41,797 nucleotides of DNA, from positions 1 through 41,797 of the forward strand of contig JAJSAC010000044.1 of the NCBI GenBank assembly GCA_024274915.1. The letters run 5' to 3'. The notes under the pieces were generated by a model. It did not search any database, was not told the origin of the DNA, and saw nothing but the letters and a program-made list of their open reading frames with translations. A program made the position numbers and the translations under genes. The stretch comes from Thermodesulfobacteriota bacterium (GTDB lineage Bacteria > Thermosulfidibacterota > Thermosulfidibacteria > Thermosulfidibacterales > B14-G1). This document shows positions 1-10,829 of the stretch, one piece after another. Each line of letters starts with the position of its first letter. The first letter of the stretch is position 1.

Positions 1-196
1 TACTATGCCATAGCAGACGGGATAATGGCTCTTTTGACAAAGCATCCGGGGAAAGTGATAGGGAGGGGGGACAGAGAGAAGGATCTGCAGCTCACATTGG
101 GGTTGGTTCCAGGAGGCTGAAAAACTGGGGGAACTCCTGGTGGAAGAGCCCCTTGATGAAGCAGACGTGGAGATGATAGAAAATGGGAAAGAATAG
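1..196 (+). other. Unrecognised, apparently decayed coding sequence at window edge
   Basis: One frame is open from the window edge to a TGA at 118-120. It reads like protein (for example ALLTKHPGKVIGRGDREK). A second frame covering about 80-193 ends with ELLVEEPLDEADVEMIENGK before a TAG at 194-196. The two could be one gene broken by a frameshift near base 110, but I recognise no family. The gene would begin outside the window. No start codon or ribosome binding site can be assigned. The neighbouring hsdR stub suggests general decay here. Confidence 0.25.
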
Positions 197-301
197 CGCT
201 CGAGGGAAAGCCAGGACTTGCCTTCTGAGCTCTTTGGTCTTTCTCAAGTGTGGCTAATGGTGGAGTGGCGAGAACCAGAAAGGTAGTGGTCGTCGGAACT
301 G

Positions 302-472
302 ATGTTCTTTTCTATAACCACAAAAGCCCGTCTGTTCCCCACAGTCAAAGCCAGACTGCGAGTCATGGTGAAACGTCACCTCCGAAAGTATGGGTACCCG
401 CCCGATAAGCAGGAGAAGGCCACTAAGACGGTTTTAGAGCAGGCCGAGCTCTTTGAGTATGAGTGGGCGTGA
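302..472 (+). pseudogene. C-terminal remnant of type I restriction endonuclease HsdR
   Basis: The frame ending in TGA at 470-472 encodes [18 protein letters not shown] followed by [16 protein letters not shown]. This matches the conserved C-terminal tail of type I restriction HsdR subunits, where an [22 protein letters not shown] segment precedes a VLEQAE helix. Only about 45 recognisable residues remain of a protein that is normally near 1000 residues. The residues just before, from the ATG at 302, do not match the family, and an in-frame TAG lies at 284-286. The helicase and nuclease domains are absent, so this cannot act as a restriction enzyme. It is probably the scar of a deleted restriction-modification locus that ended just before mqnB. 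Confidence 0.7.
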
Positions 473-486
473 GTTGGAGGGGCTAG

Positions 487-1203
487 GTGACAGAATCAAA
501 GGAGAGAAAAATCCCCCTGGCCATTTTGGCTGCTACTTGGGAGGAGTTGGAGCCCCTGGTGGGGCCTCTACAGGCTACCCTCTTGGGTGAGCCGTGGAGG
601 CGGGTTTTTCGGGGTCATTGGGAGGATCGGGAGATTCTCCTGGTGGAGACGGGAGTGGGCAAAGTGAACGCCTCCGTGGCCACGACCATGATCCTGGAGA
701 AATGGCGGCCCTTTCTCCTTCTCCTCATCGGTGTGGCCGGGGCCATGCCCTCCTCGGGATTGAAGCCCCTGGACCTGGCCATGGCCACGGAGGAGATCTA
801 CGCCGACGAAGGGTGCTTGACAGAGAAGGGCTGGCTCACCCCCAGGGACATGGATACCCCCTACCTCGAGACGGGAGAGAAAACTTTCTACCACCGGTTC
901 CCCCTTTGGTCTCCCCCTGACCTGGACCTCCCCAGAGGCCCCTTCGCCACCCTCTCAGCCATCACGGGCACGGTCCAACGGGCCCGGGAGCTGGAGGACC
1001 TGTTTCCCGGGGTCCTGTGCGAGAACATGGAAGGGGCCGCCGTGGCCCACGTGGCCGCCCACTACGGAGCGCCCCTAGTGGAGATCAGGACCATGAGCAA
1101 CATAGCAGGTCCCCGCCAGCGCCACCTATGGAAGGTCCAGGAGGCCTGCCAAGTGCTGGGAGAGTTCCTGCTAACCGAAGGGCTAAAGGCCGCAGCCACC
1201 TGA
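487..1203 (+). CDS. mqnB: Futalosine hydrolase MqnB
   Basis: The product is a predicted futalosine hydrolase. It releases hypoxanthine from futalosine to give dehypoxanthine futalosine in the futalosine route to menaquinone, in the cytoplasm. The 238-residue length fits the nucleoside phosphorylase/MTAN-like fold. Visible motifs are the N-terminal ILAATWEELEPL strand, the glycine-rich LLIGVAGA segment near residue 80, and the ENMEGAAVAHVA signature near 180, which holds the substrate-binding Glu-Met-Glu. These are followed by EIRTMSNIAGPR. The start is the GTG at 487, preceded by a TTGGAGGGG ribosome binding site. The family's usual Arg-Asp pair after SNxxG reads R-Q here. No other mqn gene is in the window. 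The alternative, a general MTA/SAH nucleosidase, is less likely given the ENMEGAAVAHVA and SNIAGPR context. Confidence 0.85.
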   Translation: MTESKERKIPLAILAATWEELEPLVGPLQATLLGEPWRRVFRGHWEDREILLVETGVGKVNASVATTMILEKWRPFLLLLIGVAGAMPSSGLKPLDLAMATEEIYADEGCLTEKGWLTPRDMDTPYLETGEKTFYHRFPLWSPPDLDLPRGPFATLSAITGTVQRARELEDLFPGVLCENMEGAAVAHVAAHYGAPLVEIRTMSNIAGPRQRHLWKVQEACQVLGEFLLTEGLKAAAT

Positions 1204-4130
<2,927 letters not shown>

Positions 4131-4233
4131 CTTTTCCCCCTTTTCAAACCCTTTACCAGTCTATGGCCGCCAAATTCAACGAAAAGCAAAACCTCCTTCC
4201 CATATCCCCCCTCCACCGTGTATGCTTTAAGAC

Positions 4234-5265
4234 ATGCGGATCAAAGACCTGGGAGAGTTTGGTCTTATAAAAAGGATCGGCCGGCTTCTGCCCCCATGTT
4301 CTGGGGACGTGGTGGTGGGGGTGGGAGACGACGTGGCTGTGGTGGACACAGGTGGAAAACACTACCTCCTCCTCACCTGCGACATCCAGGTAGAAAACAC
4401 CCACTTTTTGCCCTCCGTCTCCCCTTACCAGCTGGGACTCAAGGCTGCCGCAGTGAACCTCAGCGACATCGGAGCCAAAGGAGGCGAACCCCTCCACTTC
4501 CTGGTATCCCTGGCCCTCAGGGCCGAGACCTCCGTGGAATGGGTGGACGAATTCTACCGAGGTCTAGGGGAAGGAGCCTCCCGACATGGAGCCGACATCA
4601 TCGGCGGCAACCTCTCCCACACCCAGGGTCCCCAGGTAGTAGACCTGTTCCTCACGGGAAGGGTTAAAAAAGAGGAACTCCTCCTGAGAGGGGGGGCAAG
4701 ACCGGGAGACAAAGTCCTGGTGACAGGCCAACTGGGCAATGCCAAGGGGGGACTCTTTCTGTTGACTCAGGAAGACCTCAGGGAAAAGCTAACTCCCGAA
4801 AGGGCAGAGGCCTTACTGACGGCCCTGTTGACCCCCACCCCAAGGGTAAGGGAAGGCCAAGCCATTGCTAGAACCGGCAAGGCCACTGCCATGCTGGACA
4901 TCAGTGATGGTTTAGCCCAGGACCTCCTCCACATCTGTGAGGCCAGCCGGGTAGGGGTGCGCATCTGGGCAGAAAAAATTCCCTTCTCCTTTGCCCTAGA
5001 GGAGCTGGGCCAGCTCCTGGGTACCCCTCCATGGCTCCTGGCCTTGGAAGGTGGGGAAGACTACGAGCTGTGCTTCACCTCACCGGCCGAGGAAGCCGAG
5101 GAACTGGCAGAGGAGGTGGAAAGAACCACCGGCATTCCTGTGACCATCATTGGAGAGGTTCTACCCCAAGAAGAGGAACGATGGTTAGTCACCCCCCAAG
5201 GGGAAGAGAGACTCCTCTCACCCCGGGGCTGGAATCATTTCAGGGAGGCAAAAGATGGATCTTAA
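4234..5265 (+). CDS. thiL: Thiamine-monophosphate kinase ThiL
   Basis: ThiL phosphorylates thiamine monophosphate with ATP to make thiamine diphosphate, the last step of thiamine synthesis. The 343-residue protein begins with the family's GEFGLIKRI motif. It then has GDDVAVVD (metal/ATP binding), the DIQVENTHF segment, AVNLSDIGAKGGEP and ADIIGGN. The C-terminal part has MLDISDGLAQDL and EGGEDYELCF. All landmark motifs of the PurM/ThiL superfamily are present. The ribosome binding site is weak, but the next in-frame methionine would remove conserved N-terminal residues. It overlaps the following gene by 11 bp, which suggests cotranscription. The thi4 gene elsewhere in the window feeds the same pathway. 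Confidence 0.93.
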   Translation: MRIKDLGEFGLIKRIGRLLPPCSGDVVVGVGDDVAVVDTGGKHYLLLTCDIQVENTHFLPSVSPYQLGLKAAAVNLSDIGAKGGEPLHFLVSLALRAETSVEWVDEFYRGLGEGASRHGADIIGGNLSHTQGPQVVDLFLTGRVKKEELLLRGGARPGDKVLVTGQLGNAKGGLFLLTQEDLREKLTPERAEALLTALLTPTPRVREGQAIARTGKATAMLDISDGLAQDLLHICEASRVGVRIWAEKIPFSFALEELGQLLGTPPWLLALEGGEDYELCFTSPAEEAEELAEEVERTTGIPVTIIGEVLPQEEERWLVTPQGEERLLSPRGWNHFREAKDGS

Positions 5266-5653
5266 AGACCTGGAAAGGCTATTTCAAAAGGAGGGGATAG
5301 GCGTCATGGGCATTGCCGACGGAGAGGGATGGGTAAATCTGGCCATATACAGCCCACCCATCATCACTTCCGAAGGCACCCTGGTCTTTGGCACCACCCA
5401 GCGCCTCACATACAAAAACCTGACGGAGAACCCCCGGGCCATGTTCATGTATGTCCCACAGGAAGACTGGAACGGGGTGAGGATCCGGTTGCGCCTCGCA
5501 AAAGACGAGACCTCCGGGAAGTGGCTGGAGAAGTGGAAAGAGCGATTCCACGCCATGGGCTACACCTCCCTGGCCAAGGAAATCCGCCACGCCCTCCATT
5601 TCAAGGTGGAGGAAGTGAGGCCATTGAAGGAGAGGCCTTTCTGCAAAGGGTGA
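5255..5653 (+). CDS. Pyridoxamine 5'-phosphate oxidase-like flavin-binding protein
   Basis: This is a small 132-residue protein of the PNPOx-like split-barrel superfamily. GVMGIADGEGWVNLAIYSPP resembles the first barrel strands. GTLVFGTTQRLTYKNLTENP is the typical phosphate/flavin-contact region, in which a Thr/Arg-rich loop precedes a helix starting NLxENPRA. Such proteins bind FMN, F420 or heme and act as reductases or oxidases; the substrate cannot be assigned. The ATG at 5255 follows GGGAGGC and lies inside the end of thiL. The stop overlaps the next start as TGATG, so thiL, this gene and the lipoprotein gene form a coupled unit. Confidence 0.7.
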   Translation: MDLKDLERLFQKEGIGVMGIADGEGWVNLAIYSPPIITSEGTLVFGTTQRLTYKNLTENPRAMFMYVPQEDWNGVRIRLRLAKDETSGKWLEKWKERFHAMGYTSLAKEIRHALHFKVEEVRPLKERPFCKG

Positions 5654-6339
5654 TGGAGAAAAAGGCAGCCTTGGGCCTTATCTTCCTGGGCCTATGCTTG
5701 GCCTTGACAAGCTGTGCCCCCAGCTTCACCCCAGCCGGTGTTGGACAACAGGCGGCCCTATATGCCGCCAGAAAAGAGGGGGCCAAGCACAGCGAGTTCA
5801 TCTACAACATGGACCAGACCATCACCGAGGCCCAGCTCTATCTCTGGCATACCTTCCGGGAAAACATGCTTCCCTACACTCCTCCCGTGCCTCCCACGGA
5901 GGTGGAGCCCCTTCCCCCGGTGAAAGGGCAGAAGCCACCATCCCCACCGTCTCCCCAAGACCTCCTCTATCAGGAAGCCATGGCCCTCCTAAAAAAAGAA
6001 CGTTATACCCTAGCCTTCCACAAGTTTACCCTCCTAGCCCAGATCTATCCCGCTTCGGACTTGGCCGACAACGCCCTCTACTGGGCTGGAGAATGTTGTT
6101 ATGTCCAGAACATGACAGGCGAGGCTCTCCACTTCTTCCAAAGGGTAGTGAATGAATACCCCATGGGCAACAAGGTGCCCGATGCCCTGCTGAAGATGGC
6201 CTTCATTTACATGTACATGGGTGAAAAGAAGAAGGGGATGGAAATCCTCCAAGAGCTGGCCCGGGGCTATCCCCAGAACCCCGTGGGCCAAAAGGCCCAG
6301 GCCAGACTCATCCAGGAAGGACTGGCCTACAAGAAATAG
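5653..6339 (+). CDS. Outer-membrane-type TPR lipoprotein (CpoB/YbgF-like)
   Basis: The 228-residue product starts with a lipoprotein signal peptide (MEKKAALGLIFLGLCLALTSC) whose lipobox ends at Cys21. A Pro-rich linker (PPVPPTEVEPLPP and later PPSPPSP) follows at about 75-105. The C-terminal half contains tetratricopeptide-like repeats, for example ALYWAGECCYVQNMTGEAL and DALLKMAFIYMYMGEKKKG. This arrangement resembles CpoB/YbgF or BamD-type periplasmic proteins that link envelope constriction or assembly machines. CpoB normally sits beside tol-pal genes, which are not seen here, so the exact role is open. The ATG overlaps the preceding stop. The 3' end overlaps the convergent ATPase gene by 13 bp. 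Confidence 0.75.
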   Translation: MEKKAALGLIFLGLCLALTSCAPSFTPAGVGQQAALYAARKEGAKHSEFIYNMDQTITEAQLYLWHTFRENMLPYTPPVPPTEVEPLPPVKGQKPPSPPSPQDLLYQEAMALLKKERYTLAFHKFTLLAQIYPASDLADNALYWAGECCYVQNMTGEALHFFQRVVNEYPMGNKVPDALLKMAFIYMYMGEKKKGMEILQELARGYPQNPVGQKAQARLIQEGLAYKK

Positions 6340-7550
6340 ACCTTCCTCATGGATTCTGCCAAGGGCTTGGCCTCCCTCCTGCTTCTCTCGAAAATCAGAA
6401 AGTAAAAGAGAAAATAAGGGTACTTCTCCAGAAAACCCTTATACCGGCCAGGATGCACCAGGGCTTCACTGTACCTTGCTTCCACTGCCAATTGCTGTTC
6501 CACGATGAAGTCAATTTCTTTCTTATCTTTTGATCTCCAGAACCGGATATCCTGGTAATCAAAGAGGTCTCCCAAAAAGTTGAATATGAAATTCTCAAAC
6601 AAAGCTCCCCTATCCTCACGGAGCTCCAAGGGAGTAAAATTTCTGAGAAGGGCGTTACGGAAACCGCAGTCGTAAAAATATATTTTGGGGGTCTTAGAAA
6701 GCTCCTTCCGTACGTTCCTGAAAAAAGGGGTTATCCTGCAAAAACGGAAACTCTTGAGCCCGGCAAAGAGGAATCTCTCGACCTTGCTCCTGGCTATTCC
6801 CAAACTGGAAGCAACCTGAGTCACATTCAGCAGTCCCCCCACTTGAAAGGCCACAAGCTTCAGAAAGCGGAAATAGTCATCCCTGGCTTTGATACCCGCT
6901 TCCAAAATATCTTTTCTGGTATAAGAATCCACAAGCTCCGAAAGAATCTCTTTCTTATGCTGAGGATCTTTCTCCAACACCACCGCCGGGTAAGAACCAT
7001 AGACCATCATCTCTCTCAGCACCGAGGCCATCTCATTCCTGTACAAAAGGGGATAACGAATGAACTCTTCCCTGTTCACTGTCAAACCGGGAATTTCCAT
7101 CCCTTTAAAGCGCAAGGTTTCCACCAGATTCAACGGCTTCAGGAAGAAGACCCGCTTTCTGCCAGCCAGAGAATCCCTAAACTTCTGATCCAGGTAAAAA
7201 GCAGAAGAACCCGTCACCACGAGTTTCACCTTTTCTCTGTTGAAATCAAAGTGGTATTTTAAAAAATGGGAAGGATCCTTTAGGTACTGAATCTCGTCCA
7301 TAAGGACCAGATGTCTCTCAGGGCTGGACCCTATTATATCGAAGAGGTTCTCCGGATGAGCGTTCAGAAGGCTCAGAAACTCCGGATCCTCCAAGGAAAC
7401 ATAGCTCACCTTTCGGTCCGTCAGGACCTTTTCCTGCAAGTACAAAAGCAGAGAGGTTTTTCCCGTCTGCCTAGCTCCCACTACAATTAATATGTAAGGA
7501 TTGTCCAGGTCCCTCAAAATACCGTTTACGAGATTTCTTCTCATTAACAT
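6327..7550 (-). CDS. AAA ATPase of the AAA_14/DUF4143 family
   Basis: The 407-residue protein has an N-terminal P-loop (VVGARQTGKTSLLLYL, residues about 24-39), a Walker B-like HLVLMDEIQYL and a sensor segment KLVVTGSSAFYL. A DUF4143 C-terminal domain follows, recognisable by VTQVASSLGIARSKVERFL, by KIYFYDCGFRNALL and by FWRSKDKKEIDFIVE. Such ATPases are common in bacteria and archaea, often scattered in mobile or defence regions; no biochemical role is firmly established. The gene is clearly richer in A+T than its neighbours and the AT-rich gap 7551-7763 lies upstream. Both suggest recent acquisition. The start ATG at 7550 has only a weak GAGAAA ribosome binding site. Confidence 0.85.
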   Translation of the reverse strand: MLMRRNLVNGILRDLDNPYILIVVGARQTGKTSLLLYLQEKVLTDRKVSYVSLEDPEFLSLLNAHPENLFDIIGSSPERHLVLMDEIQYLKDPSHFLKYHFDFNREKVKLVVTGSSAFYLDQKFRDSLAGRKRVFFLKPLNLVETLRFKGMEIPGLTVNREEFIRYPLLYRNEMASVLREMMVYGSYPAVVLEKDPQHKKEILSELVDSYTRKDILEAGIKARDDYFRFLKLVAFQVGGLLNVTQVASSLGIARSKVERFLFAGLKSFRFCRITPFFRNVRKELSKTPKIYFYDCGFRNALLRNFTPLELREDRGALFENFIFNFLGDLFDYQDIRFWRSKDKKEIDFIVEQQLAVEARYSEALVHPGRYKGFLEKYPYFLFYFLIFERSRREAKPLAESMRKVYFL

Positions 7551-7763
7551 AATTTTTCTCAGAGATTTTTAATTAGATACCGAAAAAATATCCGAGATTT
7601 TTCCAAATAGCAAGAAGAAAAGGAGAAAAAATCCAGAGCCGAGAACAGCACCTCTGGGGTCAGGCCTTGAATCTTGGCTTTCTTCCATGACAGCCTGTGA
7701 CAAGCCTCTCCAGAATTGGCCATGTCATACTACACAACCATAAATTTGCCCGAAACCATCCCC

Positions 7764-8822
7764 CTACCCCAACACCTCCCTCATGACCCCCACCAACTTT
7801 TCGTTGTCCCCTCGGGTTCTGGGGGCTAGGCGGTAGAAGCCAGGGCCCAGGCCGGGGATGGTAGAGCAGTCTCGCACAAGAATTTTATGCTCCAAGAGTT
7901 TGTCTGCCAAATCGGACGGGGCTTTGAAGAGGAAGTAGTGGACGGTGGAGGGGAAAACTTTAAGGCCCACGTCCCTCACGGCCTGGGAGAGGAAGGCCAT
8001 CTCTCCACGACAATAGGCCCGGCTCTCTTCCACGAAACCCTCCTCCCTAAGGCAGGCCACCCCCACTTCCTGGACCAGAGACCCGAAGCTCCAGGGAGGC
8101 ATACCGGCCAGGAGCTTTTCAACGATGTTGGGAGGAGCCACCACGTAACCCAACCTGATACCGGGGAGACGGTAGATCTTGGTGAAGGAACCCAGGACCA
8201 GGAGATTTGGATATTCCCTTACGACAGGCGCCATACCCTTGCGGTCCAAAAATGGGAGAAAGGCCTCATCCACCACCACCAGACAGCCCTTGTCTCGGCA
8301 CCAGCGGACCAGAGCCTCCAGCTCGTCCTCGGGCATGTAGTAGCCCGTGGGGTTGTTGGGATTGCAGACAAAAACCAGATCCGTCTCGTCTTCCACCTTC
8401 CAGGCCATTTCCCCCAGACAAAGCTTGAAGGACCGGTCTTCCCGTAAAGTAAGCTCCTTAAGCCTGGACCCAACAGCCCGGGCAGCCCGGGCATAGTCAG
8501 CAAAAGTGGGTTGGGACAATGCCACCCCCTGGGGCCGAAAAACCTTAGCCACCTCGTAGATGGCCCAGGCACTTCCAGGAACGGGCAGGACCCACTCCTC
8601 CTTCAGGTCCAGACGGTGGGCCAGAGCCCTTCTCAACTCCCAGGGAAAGAGAGGGGGATGGTAAGCCCAAGTCTCCACCCGGCTCCCCAGAAAAGCCAGG
8701 ATCTCAGCAACGCCTGGGGGAGGACCCAGGGGATTGAGATTGGAGCTGAAGTCCAGGATCTCCTGGGGCTCTACCCCCATTTTCTTGGCCACCTCCAGGA
8801 CATTGCCGCCGTGGTCCTCCAT
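7764..8822 (-). CDS. cobD: L-threonine-O-3-phosphate decarboxylase (cobalamin)
   Basis: This PLP enzyme decarboxylates threonine phosphate to (R)-1-amino-2-propanol phosphate, the linker between corrin ring and nucleotide loop. The protein (352 residues) starts MEDHGGNVLEVAKKMG and has the family's LDFSSNLNPLGPP motif. FVCNPNNPTGYYMP and VVDEAFLPF are typical of class I aminotransferase folds. The PLP lysine lies in GSFTKIYRLPGIRLGY. The open frame extends upstream to 9119, but that part runs out of frame through cobS and has no homology. The ATG at 8822 overlaps the cobS stop as TGATG. It is named cobD in the Salmonella nomenclature. Its neighbours cobS and cbiB support the cobalamin role over histidinol-phosphate aminotransferase. 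Confidence 0.9.
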   Translation of the reverse strand: MEDHGGNVLEVAKKMGVEPQEILDFSSNLNPLGPPPGVAEILAFLGSRVETWAYHPPLFPWELRRALAHRLDLKEEWVLPVPGSAWAIYEVAKVFRPQGVALSQPTFADYARAARAVGSRLKELTLREDRSFKLCLGEMAWKVEDETDLVFVCNPNNPTGYYMPEDELEALVRWCRDKGCLVVVDEAFLPFLDRKGMAPVVREYPNLLVLGSFTKIYRLPGIRLGYVVAPPNIVEKLLAGMPPWSFGSLVQEVGVACLREEGFVEESRAYCRGEMAFLSQAVRDVGLKVFPSTVHYFLFKAPSDLADKLLEHKILVRDCSTIPGLGPGFYRLAPRTRGDNEKLVGVMREVLG

Positions 8823-9553
8823 CACACCCTCCCCATCAAGGCCACCAGATAGACAAGCACCTCTACCATTTCGCATCCCCCTCCCATGACATCCCCTGTC
8901 AGGCCGCCTATTTTGTCTTTCCAGAACCTGCCGTAGCCCTCCAGGAAAGGCACTACCAGGATCCAGGCCAGGACGAATCTCCACCCCAGAAAAGGCAATA
9001 GCAATAGCCAGAGGGTGGCCCGGGCCAGCACCATCTCCTGGGCGGCCCCCACCACCATGGCCCCCAATCCCATATCCCGGGCAGCGGGGAAGCGATGGGC
9101 CAGGTAAACCAAGGACCAACGCCCTATTAAAGGAGCCGCCACCAGGGGACTATAGAGCCTATCTCCAAGGAGAACCACCATTACCCCGTACTTCACCAAG
9201 AGGTCCAGAATCAGAGCCGAAAGGCCGAAGACCCCCACCGTACTCTCCTTCATAATAGCAAGGATCTCCTCCTCTCCCCGTCCCAGGGCCAGGGCATCGA
9301 AGACGTCGGCCAGGCCGTCGAGATGGAAGGCCCCCGTGAGAACCACGGCGAAGGCCAAGAGGAGACCCGCCCCTACCACAGAGGGGAAGACAGAAACGAG
9401 GAACCAGGCCACAACAGCTACCAGAAGACCCAGGATCATCCCCACCAGGGGAAAGAAGGTCACCATCCCTCCAACTTCCTGGGAATCAAGAACATCTCCT
9501 CCCACGGGAAGAAGGGTGAGAAAAGCCAGGGCTGCCCTCAGTCTCTTCACCAT
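8822..9553 (-). CDS. cobS: Adenosylcobinamide-GDP ribazoletransferase CobS
   Basis: CobS is the integral-membrane cobalamin synthase. It joins adenosylcobinamide-GDP with alpha-ribazole (or its phosphate) to finish the coenzyme. The 243-residue protein starts MVKRLRAALAFLTLLPVG, as usual for the family. The conserved acidic motif HLDGLADVFDALALG lies near residues 80-95. Several hydrophobic segments span the rest, and GGLTGDVMGGGCEMVEV is the characteristic C-terminal motif. I chose the ATG at 9553, which follows GAGGGAG; longer starts reach into the divergent promoter region. It is translationally coupled to cobD and divergent from cbiB. Confidence 0.93.
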   Translation of the reverse strand: MVKRLRAALAFLTLLPVGGDVLDSQEVGGMVTFFPLVGMILGLLVAVVAWFLVSVFPSVVGAGLLLAFAVVLTGAFHLDGLADVFDALALGRGEEEILAIMKESTVGVFGLSALILDLLVKYGVMVVLLGDRLYSPLVAAPLIGRWSLVYLAHRFPAARDMGLGAMVVGAAQEMVLARATLWLLLLPFLGWRFVLAWILVVPFLEGYGRFWKDKIGGLTGDVMGGGCEMVEVLVYLVALMGRV

Positions 9554-9685
9554 GGCTCTCCCTCTACCACAGACAGGGCCTTCCCAAAAGATGCTTCCAG
9601 ACCCTATAAAGGTGGATGGGTAAAAGCGTGAAAGGGTAAATGCGGGAATGGGTCGGTCCGAAGACCAGAGAGACAAGGAGGAGTC

Positions 9686-10633
9686 ATGGCCCCTATCCAT
9701 CCCCTGGAACTAGCAGCTGCTGCCCTTTTGGACATCCTTTTTGGAGACCCCCACTACCCTTTTCACCCCGTGAGGCTCATGGGTCATCTCACCACATTGG
9801 GTGAAAAGGTATGCCGCCGCCTTCCACTACCACCTCAAGGTCAAGGCCTCCTCATGGTTTTGGGAGTGTTGACAACGGTGACAGTCACCACCCTGGCAGC
9901 CCTCTCTATGGCCTCCCAAATACACCCCTGGCTCAGAGGAGCGGTGGAGACATACCTGGCTTACACGGCCCTGGCAGGGGGAGCCCTATGGCGGGAAGTG
10001 GAGGGCACCACCCGTCTAGCGAAAGAAGGCCGACTGGAAGAAGCCAAAAGACGCCTATCCTGGCTGGTCTCCCGAGACACAGAGCCCATGGAAGAAAAGG
10101 ACATCTTCATCGCCTCCATGGAGACCCTGGCTGAGAACACCTCCGACGGCATCATAGGCCCCCTCTTCTACCTAGCCTTGGGAGGGGTACCCTTGGCCAT
10201 GCTCTACAAAGCAGCCGACACCATGGACTCCATGGTGGGATACAAGACCCCTACCCACATACAATTTGGCCGGGCCGCCGCCAGACTAGACGACCTTTTA
10301 AACATCGTGCCATCCCGTCTTACAGCCCTTCTCATGACGGCAAGCGCCTGGTACTTGGGGTTCTCCCCACCCTCAAGGGTCCTATCTGGCATCCGCCAGT
10401 GGGCTTCCATCCACCCCAGCCCCAACGCTGGATACCCCGAATCGGCCATGGCGGGGGCCCTGGAAATCAAGCTGGGGGGACCCTGCTACTACTCCGGGAA
10501 GAGGATGGAGCGCCCTTGGATGGGTCGAGGAGAACCACCCCACCTGGAGGACATGGAAAAAGGAATCGTACTAAGCAAGACCACCTTCCTGGCGGCTCTG
10601 TTAGTTATTTGGATCGCGCACCTGATATTGTGA
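9686..10633 (+). CDS. cbiB: Adenosylcobinamide-phosphate synthase CbiB
   Basis: CbiB attaches aminopropanol (phosphate) to adenosylcobyric acid, giving adenosylcobinamide (phosphate). It acts downstream of CbiP and uses the product of CobD. The 315-residue membrane protein opens with the family signature AAALLDILFGDPHYPFHPV. It also has LAENTSDGIIGPLFY near residue 150 and the KAADTMDSMVGYK segment. PNAGYPESAMAGAL follows later. Several transmembrane helices flank these motifs. The ATG at 9686 follows an AAGGAGGA ribosome binding site. It is divergent from cobS-cobD across a 132-bp gap that must hold both promoters; no riboswitch is visible in that gap. Confidence 0.93.
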   Translation: MAPIHPLELAAAALLDILFGDPHYPFHPVRLMGHLTTLGEKVCRRLPLPPQGQGLLMVLGVLTTVTVTTLAALSMASQIHPWLRGAVETYLAYTALAGGALWREVEGTTRLAKEGRLEEAKRRLSWLVSRDTEPMEEKDIFIASMETLAENTSDGIIGPLFYLALGGVPLAMLYKAADTMDSMVGYKTPTHIQFGRAAARLDDLLNIVPSRLTALLMTASAWYLGFSPPSRVLSGIRQWASIHPSPNAGYPESAMAGALEIKLGGPCYYSGKRMERPWMGRGEPPHLEDMEKGIVLSKTTFLAALLVIWIAHLIL

Positions 10634-10800
10634 GACTCCCATCGGGAACCACCCCCCGACAACAGGAGCCAAAATGGTCAAGGAAGCTGAAAAAAACTCC
10701 TTCTCCCCTTACCCATTGCAATCTCTTCACCTTTTCCTTAGAATTTCCTCCAGAACAGGCGATGAGGTCCGCCTTTAACCGCCGCTTTACCGGCTGATGA

Positions 10801-10828
10801 CCTCTACCCCAAACCCAGGAGGTAGAGG
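10801..10828 (+). promoter_or_regulatory. Hairpin enclosing the ribosome binding site of the dynamin-like gene
   Basis: CCTCTACC at 10801-10808 is perfectly complementary to GGTAGAGG at 10821-10828. The loop carries the first half of an AGGAGGT Shine-Dalgarno (10817-10823) and the stem covers the second half. The ATG follows at 10830. The hairpin would limit ribosome access if it forms in the mRNA. Confidence 0.45.
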
Positions 10829-10829
10829 C

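Noticed and set aside
8823-9119. N-terminal extension of the cobD reading frame over cobS
   Set aside because: It is read in a different frame through cobS, has no homology and is Gly/Pro-rich shadow sequence. The ATG at 8822 fits the family start.
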